Source: Sulfonitrofixus sp039714575
GTDB taxonomy: Bacteria > Campylobacterota > Campylobacteria > Campylobacterales > Sulfurimonadaceae
DNA length: 30,145 nucleotides
Assembly: GCA_039714575.1 (NCBI GenBank)
Contig: JBDLJE010000019.1
Coordinates: 1-30,145 of the forward strand
Reading direction: 5' to 3'
Below the pieces are notes generated by a model. That model was not told the origin of the DNA. It worked only from the letters and a program-made list of their open reading frames with translations, and did no database searches. The translations under genes and the position numbers were made by a program. Positions 25,744 to 30,145 of the stretch are shown here, piece by piece (the first letter of the stretch is position 1; each line of letters starts with the position of its first letter).

Positions 25744-26003
25744 GGCTATAGCTATAGCCCATATGCAGTAGAAATTGCAAAAATGCAATATAAATGCTGC
25801 GATTGCAGTTTCTGCTGCATAATTTAAGTAATAATAAAAGTAGTGTTTAATTAACGGGAATAGTCCAAGCGTCCAAGGACAAATCGATCCACAAGTAATA
25901 AATGTCTGTGGTCTCTTACGCACAAAAGCCACTTTGACCAAGTGTCAGAAACACCTAATCAAAGCGGCTTTGTGGTCGCAGACAAGGAGGGTTCCTTGCC
26001 TGC
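25744..26003 (-). other. hairpin-rich rplL-rpoB spacer (candidate attenuator or RNase III processing region)
   Basis: The 359-nt spacer 25656-26014 has no gene I accept, but it has four dyads. They are GCAGACAAGG/CCTTGCCTGC (25978-26003) directly after rplL; a 54-nt hairpin with 16-bp arms CACAAAAGCCACTTTGA/TCAAAGCGGCTTTGTG and an inner GTGT-cagaa-ACAC (25921-25974); an imperfect 15-bp stem at 25765-25779 with 25804-25818; and a perfect 16-bp palindrome GGCTATAGCTATAGCC (25744-25759). In E. coli the same spacer holds an attenuator and an RNase III site that set the ratio of L7/L12 to RNA polymerase subunits, so a similar role is a reasonable inference. No U-run marks a full terminator. Confidence 0.65.
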
Positions 26004-26014
26004 AAAAAGTTAAA

Positions 26015-26389
26015 TTACTTAACTTCGACTGTTGCACCAGCTTCTTCAAGAGCTTTTTTAGCTTCTTCAGCAGCTTCTTTATCAACACCTTCTTTGACAG
26101 TTGACGGAAGTGCTTCTGCAGCTTCTTTAGCTTCTTTAAGACCAAGACCTGTAAGAGCACGGATAGCTTTAATAACACCGATTTTCTTAGCACCGGCGTC
26201 AGTAATAACAACGTTGAACTCAGTTTGCTCTTCACCAGCAGCAGCGCCACCGGCAGCAGCACCGCCGGCAACCGCTACAGGTTGAGCAGATACGCCAAAT
26301 TTTTCTTCGAATTCTTTAACAAGCTCAGAAAGCTCAAGAACAGATAGACCAGAGATGAATTCTAATACGTCTTCTTTAGTTACAGCCAT
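26015..26389 (-). CDS. rplL: 50S ribosomal protein L7/L12
   Basis: Stalk protein of the large subunit that recruits translational GTPases; present in several copies per ribosome. The N-terminal dimerisation helices (MAVTKEDVLEFISGLSVLELSELVKEFEEKFGV) are followed by an Ala/Gly hinge (about residues 35-52). The C-terminal domain contains FNVVITDAGAKKIGVIKAIR and GLGLKEAKEAAEALP and ends EEAGATVEVK. It is 124 residues long. TAAGGA precedes the ATG. Hairpin arrays on both sides probably help set its higher expression relative to rplJ and rpoB. Confidence 0.98.
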   Translation of the reverse strand: MAVTKEDVLEFISGLSVLELSELVKEFEEKFGVSAQPVAVAGGAAAGGAAAGEEQTEFNVVITDAGAKKIGVIKAIRALTGLGLKEAKEAAEALPSTVKEGVDKEAAEEAKKALEEAGATVEVK

Positions 26390-26415
26390 AATTAATTCCT
26401 TAATTTTTATTCTAA

Positions 26416-26597
26416 AAATGAAGGGAACCCTTCATTTAGTCGCTAACGTCGTCGGAAGTAATTCCGCCAACTACGTTAACACTGAGTTTCCTTCAGCAGG
26501 AAGCTCACGCTTTGCTTTAAAGTGCTCTGCACTTCTTAGACCGTTATTTTCACGGTTAAGTTAAAGTCCGGAAAGACTTTGCAGTGGTTAAGCCACT
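26416..26597 (-). other. six-hairpin array in the rplJ-rplL spacer
   Basis: The 226-nt spacer holds a chain of small dyads: AAATGAAGGG-aa-CCCTTCATTT (26416-26437), GAGTTTCCT-tcagc-AGGAAGCTC (26484-26506), AAGTGC-tct-GCACTT (26520-26534), ACCGT/ACGGT (26540-26556), AAAGTC/GACTTT (26563-26580) and AGTGG/CCACT (26583-26597). None has a terminator-like U-run except weak T-richness after the first. The spacer is far longer than in E. coli. It is probably an RNA processing or translation-control region for rplL. Confidence 0.65.
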
Positions 26598-26615
26598 AAT
26601 CTTAAAGAGCAGTGC

Positions 26616-27107
26616 TTACGCTTCTGCTTCTTTCTTTTGTCTAAGCGCATCGATGCCGATTGCCATATTGGTAACTGGAGCCATCCATGTTGCAGCAAGC
26701 ATTCCAAGTAGCTCTTCGCGTCCCGGAAGTTTTGCAAATGCATTGATCTTTGCAACGTCAGCAGCTTCACCGTCAAGGTAACCTGCTTTGATCACAAATT
26801 TCTCTTCGTTATCTTTATCAGCAGCGAAGTCAGAAGCTACTTTAGCAGCAGCGACAACGTCTTCAGACCATACAAAGATGTTTGTGTCTTTAAGTTCAAG
26901 ACCTGTCATCTTTGCATTGCCAAGAGCGACAGTCGCCAAGCTATTTTTAATAACTTGAACTTTAACGTCTTTAGCGCGTGCAGCTTTACGAAGTGTTTCT
27001 AGTTGAGCAACAGTCAGTCCTTTGTAGTCACAAACGATTACGGCTGCTTTATCTGTGAATGATTCTGTAAGTTCAGCGATCAGTTCAGCTTTTCTAGATT
27101 TTAACAT
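26616..27107 (-). CDS. rplJ: 50S ribosomal protein L10
   Basis: Base of the L7/L12 stalk; it binds 23S rRNA and two or three L7/L12 dimers. The N-terminal half is typical (KAELIAELTESFTDKAAVIV, CDYKGLTVAQLETLRKAARA, VKVQVIKNSLATVAL), and the C-terminal helix that carries L7/L12 ends GIDALRQKKEAEA. It is 163 residues long. AAAGGAG lies 7 nt before the ATG and is partly sequestered in a leader hairpin. Here rplJ is the first gene of its transcript, with its own promoter; the rplK-rplA pair usually found upstream is not next to it. Rhs sequences are. Confidence 0.97.
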   Translation of the reverse strand: MLKSRKAELIAELTESFTDKAAVIVCDYKGLTVAQLETLRKAARAKDVKVQVIKNSLATVALGNAKMTGLELKDTNIFVWSEDVVAAAKVASDFAADKDNEEKFVIKAGYLDGEAADVAKINAFAKLPGREELLGMLAATWMAPVTNMAIGIDALRQKKEAEA

Positions 27108-27116
27108 TTATATTCT

Positions 27117-27242
27117 CCTTTCCAGACTTTAACTTCAAGAGGGGCGGGAAAGGCCGATTAAGCTTACTGCAGACACTGCAGAAACCCCCAACTATCATTA
27201 GTCCAAGTAATCCAGAATCCGTGTGACGACCGCGGTCATCAC
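27117..27242 (-). promoter_or_regulatory. rplJ mRNA leader with Shine-Dalgarno-sequestering hairpin (L10-leader-like)
   Basis: CCTTTCC (27153-27147 on the minus strand) pairs perfectly with GGAAAGG (27123-27117), which carries the start of the AAAGGAG ribosome binding site. Further upstream, GTGATGACC-GC-GGTCGTCAC (27242-27223) is a strong hairpin, CTGCAGtgtCTGCAG another, and TTAGT/ACTAA can close the domain. L10 or L10-L7/L12 feedback on such leaders is known in other bacteria. Match to the Rfam L10 leader has not been tested. Confidence 0.65.
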
Positions 27243-27314
27243 TAATCGAAATCTTTATCTAAAAATCCATAGATTTGTAGGTAAAAACGTCTGTTTTTTT
27301 GAATTTGGAACGCA

Positions 27315-27343
27315 ATTATACCGAAAGTTTCTTTTAATTACAA
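27315..27343 (-). promoter_or_regulatory. sigma70 promoter of rplJ-rplL-rpoB-rpoC
   Basis: TTGTAA (27343-27338) and TATAAT (27320-27315) are separated by exactly 17 nt on the minus strand, the best -35/-10 pair in the window. Predicted start is near 27308, giving a leader of about 200 nt. The promoter lies at the edge of the Rhs-derived region. Confidence 0.8.
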
Positions 27344-27487
27344 GTAGATCGCAGTGAAGTTTTTGAAGAAGTTCTCATAAGCAGAATATCCAACACAGCC
27401 GTAAGCACGGACAGGCATTTAGACCTGTCTAAGTCACTTGTTTTAAAGGTAATCGAAAGTGGAGGTTCAACCCCTGGGGTTGTAACT
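27344..27487. other. spacer between rplJ promoter and Rhs remnants, no gene recognised
   Basis: No convincing gene is visible. Short frames are open on both strands (a plus frame encoding SEVFEEVLISRISNTAVSTD and onward, and a minus frame over the same bases), but neither has a start site or a recognisable family. Two small dyads are present: GACAGG-cattta-ga-CCTGTC at 27410-27429 and CAACCCC-T-GGGGTTG at 27468-27482. It may be decayed cassette sequence. Confidence 0.4.
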
Positions 27488-27620
27488 GTAACTGTAATGC
27501 AGGTAATACTTCTGTCCACTCTGTGTCATCTAGGCAGGCATACGTTGGTCAGCATACTCGAAACGTTGCACTAAGTTGTCACTTCCGTATTTTGAAAGTA
27601 GTGGGTTGTCACCCGACCCT
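27488..27620 (-). pseudogene. Rhs core remnant (fourth cassette)
   Basis: Reading leftward, the frame encodes GSGDNPLLSKYGSDNLVQRF, then EYADQRMPA, an in-frame TAG, then MTQSGQKYYLHYSY before breaking off. This is the Rhs stretch equivalent to LLAIYDGNDNLVQRFNYADG and RMPIGYEDGTGSVYYIAY in the intact cassette at 28397-29212. It is truncated at both ends, interrupted by a stop and followed by unrelated sequence, so it is a decayed fragment. Confidence 0.75.
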
Positions 27621-27772
27621 TTTTTTTCTTCTGTTTTATTCGCATATTGTAATTGTACATTATGAATACTCTTCGCACTTACATTGTGTACAACTATTTC
27701 AATACTTGAACTTTTACACCCAACTGTTATAAATAGTATTGAGAGAATTATTAGTTTAATACTCCACTTCAT
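27530..27772 (-). CDS. lipoprotein-like small protein fused to an Rhs fragment
   Basis: Starting at the ATG 27772, the first 40 or so residues form a lipoprotein: MKWSIKLIILSILFITVGC with a lipobox-like ITVGC, then a polar segment (IEIVVHNVSAKSIHNVQLQY). After NKTEEKK the frame continues into the Rhs core sequence GSGDNPLLSKYGSDNLVQRF and stops at RMPA. The joint coincides with the 26-bp cassette boundary repeat. The ATG follows, by one base, the stop of an Rhs tip remnant. I infer that the lipoprotein was a cassette's immunity or accessory gene, truncated by recombination; the chimera may not be functional. Confidence 0.55.
   Translation of the reverse strand: MKWSIKLIILSILFITVGCKSSSIEIVVHNVSAKSIHNVQLQYANKTEEKKGSGDNPLLSKYGSDNLVQRFEYADQRMPA
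27595..27620 (-). repeat. cassette boundary repeat, copy 1
   Basis: The 26-bp sequence (plus strand: AAAGTAGTGGGTTGTCACCC then GACCCT) matches 23 of 26 bases with 27871-27896. On the minus strand it encodes GSGDNPLL of the Rhs protein. It marks the point where the lipoprotein gene joins Rhs core sequence. Confidence 0.75.
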
Positions 27773-27773
27773 T

Positions 27774-27860
27774 TTAATACCCATATCCATTTGGGACATC
27801 TCCTATTAGCCAAAGTCCACCAAATGTTGCAGCACTGTAGCATTTTAGTATTTTAATCTA
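27774..27860 (-). pseudogene. C-terminal remnant of an Rhs-type variable tip (third cassette)
   Basis: A short frame encodes CYSAATFGGLWLIGDVPNGY then GY and a TAA stop, one base before the lipoprotein ATG. Its position, between a cassette boundary repeat and a small membrane or lipoprotein gene, matches the end of a variable tip in the two better-preserved cassettes. The Rhs core and most of the tip are missing, so a deletion between boundary repeat and tip is likely. Confidence 0.5.
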
Positions 27861-27870
27861 TTGTACTATA

Positions 27871-27896
27871 AAAGTAGCGAGTTGTCACCTGACCCT
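27871..27896 (-). repeat. cassette boundary repeat, copy 2
   Basis: Related to 27595-27620 (3 differences in 26). It lies 10 nt after the stop of the putative immunity gene at 27906-28400 and encodes GSGDNSLLL before a TAG stop on the minus strand. A more diverged copy is at 29231-29258. Confidence 0.75.
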
Positions 27897-27905
27897 AAAT
27901 TTTCA

Positions 27906-28400
27906 TTATAAACGTGAATATAACCTTTTTAATTGTCGACATTTACTTATTATAAAACCACTAACTATGTTAAAAAAGAAATGATTTAAAAACCACCCTA
28001 TGCTTGTTAATATAACTAGCCATAATAAAGAACTTAGTAAATAAAATAAACCTGTATTTACATTAATATCCATCATAGAAGACACCGTAATATTCAAAAT
28101 TATGACAGCATAACTTATCCCCATTGTTAAAAAAGTAGATATAAAAAAATAACCTATTATTTTTAATAAATTTTTGATTTTGTTAAATAATAATGTGTAA
28201 AGGGATAACACTAGCAGTACAATATAGTAATAATTTAAAATAATCGCAGAAAGTATAAAAATACTATTTGATAAAGGTACAATCAGTATTGATATTACAA
28301 ATACATACTTTATCCAATGAGAATTACTTTTACAAAAATATATTGCAAAACCACTTATAATAACTAAAGAAATAAAATTTAATAACTGTATATACATCAT
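27906..28400 (-). CDS. multi-pass membrane protein, putative immunity partner of the Cys-rich Rhs tip
   Basis: A 164-residue, strongly hydrophobic, AT-rich gene with about five transmembrane segments (starting MMYIQLLNFISLVIISGFAI, ending with a basic tail KCRQLKRLYSRL). No family is recognised. Its ATG overlaps the TGA stop of the upstream Rhs gene (ATGA), so the two are translationally coupled. Small membrane proteins directly after an Rhs variable tip are typically the cognate immunity proteins; that assignment is inference from position. The AT-richness contrasts with the housekeeping genes and points to horizontal acquisition. Confidence 0.65.
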   Translation of the reverse strand: MMYIQLLNFISLVIISGFAIYFCKSNSHWIKYVFVISILIVPLSNSIFILSAIILNYYYIVLLVLSLYTLLFNKIKNLLKIIGYFFISTFLTMGISYAVIILNITVSSMMDINVNTGLFYLLSSLLWLVILTSIGWFLNHFFFNIVSGFIISKCRQLKRLYSRL

Positions 28401-29212
28401 TGTCCATCCCAAATAGGATCATCAGGACTTACTATACACATCAAAGCGCAATTTGTATGAGCTGCTGTTTGACAAGCAAACGTACCTGCATCACTACATT
28501 CAGAACAGCCAACTTGATCGTCATACTCTTGCAGGCATTGTCTCATACAGTTAGTCCAACCAGAAATAATATTTTGTGTAGGAAAGTTTGGACATAATTC
28601 AGGAGCAACGTCACAATAATAAAAGTACCCCTCTTGACATTCGTCATCATAATATGAACAATCTTCTGTACCATAAAGCCCAAGAGGATCCACAAAATTC
28701 ACCGGATCCCCAAGAACATACCCATAAAGATTAGTATCCCCACCTTGAAAACCTATAGGGTCTTTAGCCGTCCACTTGCCTGTATAGGCGTCGTAGTCAC
28801 GATAGCCGAATCTGGTCAGACCTGTGTCAGGGTCGTACAGTCCGCCTGCAAACCCGAACGGGATCTTTAGACTTGGGTTACTGTCACTAACGATGTTACC
28901 GAAACTATCATAAGAGAGGGTTTTTAGCTTTCTGCCAAACGCATCGGCAACGACTCTTGGAGAACCGACATGGTTGTAAGCGATGTAGTAGACACTGCCT
29001 GTACCGTCTTCATAACCGATCGGCATTCGGCCGTCTGCATAATTAAATCGCTGAACAAGGTTGTCGTTTCCGTCATAGATGGCTAAAAGTGTTGTCAGAT
29101 CATTCCACAGATACTTCTCTACCACAACACCGTTTTTGAGTTTAGCCACTCTTTGGTTGTTGGCATAATTGTTTAGAAGATAATTTGTACTCTCATTTGA
29201 CGGCAATCGCAA
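28397..29212 (-). CDS. truncated Rhs protein with a cysteine-rich C-terminal tip
   Basis: Contains the end of the YD-repeat region (NLVQRFNYADGRMPIGYEDG, VYYIAYNHVGSPRVVADAFG) and the Rhs core domain (FGFAGGLYDPDTGLTRFGYR, DYDAYTGKWTAKDPIGFQGG, NLYGYVLGDPVNFVDPLGLY). After DPLGLY it switches to a 91-residue tip with 11 cysteines, including CMRQC, CSEC and CALMC. Full Rhs proteins exceed 1000 residues, so this 271-residue gene is an orphan cassette lacking the shell. It starts at a TTG with GGAG 8 nt upstream, so it could be translated alone. The tip has no recognised toxin motif. The following membrane gene overlaps it at ATGA. Confidence 0.8.
   Translation of the reverse strand: MRLPSNESTNYLLNNYANNQRVAKLKNGVVVEKYLWNDLTTLLAIYDGNDNLVQRFNYADGRMPIGYEDGTGSVYYIAYNHVGSPRVVADAFGRKLKTLSYDSFGNIVSDSNPSLKIPFGFAGGLYDPDTGLTRFGYRDYDAYTGKWTAKDPIGFQGGDTNLYGYVLGDPVNFVDPLGLYGTEDCSYYDDECQEGYFYYCDVAPELCPNFPTQNIISGWTNCMRQCLQEYDDQVGCSECSDAGTFACQTAAHTNCALMCIVSPDDPIWDGQ
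28685..28885 (-). repeat. Rhs core direct repeat, copy B
   Basis: About 200 bp that aligns with 29945-30144 with high identity over the full length; both encode the Rhs core from around DSNPSLKIPFG to GDPVNFVDP. This is the conserved segment across which cassettes can be exchanged by homologous recombination. Unlike copy A it is in frame throughout. Confidence 0.85.
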
Positions 29213-29230
29213 AGTTTTTTCTCCGTTTTA

Positions 29231-29258
29231 AAAAGTGGATATTCATCACTTGTCCCCT
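29231..29258 (-). repeat. cassette boundary repeat, diverged copy 3
   Basis: On the minus strand this reads AGGGGACAAGTGATG and onward, aligning loosely with the two closer copies and encoding TSDEYPLF in place of GSGDNPLL. It lies 31 nt after the stop of the 89-residue membrane gene and just before the Rhs fragment of the next cassette. Confidence 0.5.
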
Positions 29259-29288
29259 ATTTACGTATTTCTTATAAACAGCTGCCTT

Positions 29289-29558
29289 TTAAAGGTTCAA
29301 TAATTCATTTAAAACAACTAAAATACCTACTGTAAGAGGTATAAATATTATAAGTATTGCCAGGATATTATTTTTAATATTTAGTTTACAAACGTACCCA
29401 ATTATTGCCATATTACCCATTAAAAAAATCATACCTAAATGGACAACTCGCTCAAGTTGGATAAAAAAAGTAGCACTTATCCATAAAAATATACTAAAAA
29501 TAAATATGTACTTAAAAAGCTTGCTATCAATTAAATCGCAAAAGTTTAAATATTTCAT
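29289..29558 (-). CDS. small membrane protein, putative immunity partner of the Gly-rich Rhs tip
   Basis: An 89-residue protein starting MKYLNFCDLIDSKLFKYIFI with about three transmembrane segments and a Leu/Ile-rich end (VGILVVLNELLNL). No family is recognised. The ATG overlaps the TGA stop of the Rhs tip gene (ATGA), the same junction as in the next cassette. An ORF start 24 nt further upstream lies within the tip gene and is less likely. A role as immunity protein is inferred from coupling and position only. The gene is AT-rich compared with the core genome. Confidence 0.62.
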   Translation of the reverse strand: MKYLNFCDLIDSKLFKYIFIFSIFLWISATFFIQLERVVHLGMIFLMGNMAIIGYVCKLNIKNNILAILIIFIPLTVGILVVLNELLNL

Positions 29559-30145
29559 AGTGGTGTAACCCATGAATAACAACCATCAGCACCAATGCTT
29601 GCTCCTAAGCCAAAACTTGAGTTAGGTAAACGTGCACCTACACTTGCTGAAACGCCAGAATCATTTCCATTTACACTTGTACCACCACCTAATGGACCAT
29701 ATGCAATATCTCCTCCAACACCTCCACTCCATCCGTCAGATTGGCAATCACTCTCTACTCCTGTACTAAATTCTAAACCTGCACCAAAATATAAACCTAG
29801 TCCTATTCGTCCACATATAGTCATTATTCTATACTCTCGTCCATTAATAGTTTTTATTTGCATGTGCACATTAATTCCTGCAATAAGAGCGTGAAAACCT
29901 GCACCAAATCCACCAGAGCCACTAATACCTATTCTTAACCCTTCAGGATCCACAAAATTAACCGGATCCCCAAGCACATACCCATAAAGATTACTGTCCC
30001 CGCCAGCAAACCCTATCGGGTCTTTAGCCGTCCACTTTCCTGTTTCAGCGTCATAGTCACGATAGCCGAATCTGGTCAGACCTGTGTCAGGATCGTACAG
30101 TCCGCCTGCAAACCAAACGGTACTTTAAAACTTGGGTCACTGTCT
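29555..30145 (-). pseudogene. Rhs C-terminal fragment with glycine-rich tip, frameshifted in the core and cut by the window edge
   Basis: The core is readable as GLYDPDTGLTRFGYRDYDAE, TGKWTAKDPIGFAGG, NLYGYVLGDPVNFVDPEG, followed by a 125-residue tip from LRIGISGSGGFGAGF to CYSWVTPL. The tip is rich in Gly, Ser and Ala with alternating hydrophobic residues, possibly beta-rich or membrane-active. Near 30108-30113 one base is missing compared with copy B (GGTTTGCA versus GGGTTTGCA context), so the upstream frame SDPSFKVPFG is disconnected from the tip. The tip could only be made from an internal GTG near 29977, a genuine frameshift or a sequencing error. The upstream part lies outside the window. 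Confidence 0.7.
29945..30144 (-). repeat. Rhs core direct repeat, copy A
   Basis: Partner of 28685-28885, about 1.26 kb away in the same orientation. The long shared stretches (for example CGATAGCCGAATCTGGTCAG on the plus strand) show recent common origin or ongoing gene conversion. It carries the one-base deletion near 30108-30113. Confidence 0.85.

Noticed and set aside
25696..25941. An 81-codon open frame on the minus strand in the rplL-rpoB spacer
   Set aside because: Its only early start is a GTG inside the large hairpin, it has no ribosome binding site, the composition is odd (runs of Tyr, Ala and Ile from palindromic DNA), and the region is better explained as structured RNA.
27455..27485. 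A tRNA T-arm-like GGTTCAACC
   Set aside because: The flanking bases pair for only 3 bp, there is no acceptor stem or D-arm in range, and the sequence is explained by a CAACCCC-T-GGGGTTG palindrome.
27334..27519. A 61-codon minus-strand frame and an overlapping plus-strand frame upstream of rplJ
   Set aside because: The minus frame runs into the rplJ -35 region and starts at a GTG within Rhs debris. Neither frame has a ribosome binding site or recognisable family.

Overview
The window comes from a Campylobacterota (epsilonproteobacterial) chromosome, most likely a Sulfurovum-, Sulfurimonas- or Sulfuricurvum-like sulfur-metabolising lineage. The evidence is the epsilon-type protein sequences (ArgRS, TatA, RF2 without a frameshift, Bpt, RpoB and RpoC), the separate but overlapping rpoB and rpoC genes, a periplasmic rhodanese, and a base composition that looks to be in the mid-40s % GC by eye. 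Genus is an inference only.

Region 1 (1-6183, minus strand) is a housekeeping cluster transcribed leftward: a secreted unknown protein, ftsW, murG, a DedA-family membrane protein, a small Cys-containing protein, tatA and argS, ending in an intrinsic terminator. Region 2 (6184-12600) holds divergently placed genes: ftsI (+), a lone serine recombinase (-), panC (-), prfB (+), bpt (+) and a secreted charged protein (-). Region 3 (12700-27343, minus strand) is the transcription and translation backbone: rplJ-rplL-rpoB-rpoC, a periplasmic rhodanese, then rpsL-rpsG-fusA. Separate promoters are visible for rplJ, the rhodanese and rpsL. The rplJ-rplL, rplL-rpoB and rpsG-fusA spacers are unusually rich in hairpins.

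Region 4 (about 27490-30145, minus strand) is an AT-rich Rhs graveyard or cassette array immediately upstream of the rplJ promoter. Two cassettes are readable as [Rhs core]-[variable tip]-ATGA-[small multi-pass membrane protein], the layout expected of polymorphic toxin-immunity pairs. Two further cassettes are remnants, including a lipoprotein fused in frame to Rhs sequence. A 26-28 bp sequence recurs just after each putative immunity gene and marks the cassette joints.

The most interesting signal is a family of three dispersed elements of about 105-110 bp (8136-8244, 16162-16271, 16876-16980). All three fold into the same multi-stem structure with compensatory base changes between copies. 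Each begins exactly at the TAA stop codon of an unrelated minus-strand gene (the recombinase, the rhodanese, rpoC). Each is preceded on the plus strand, 34-45 nt away, by heptanucleotide tandem repeats (GTAAAGA x5, GTTACAA x4, degenerate KTAAAAG). Two of the copies bracket the rhodanese gene that sits between rpoC and rpsL.
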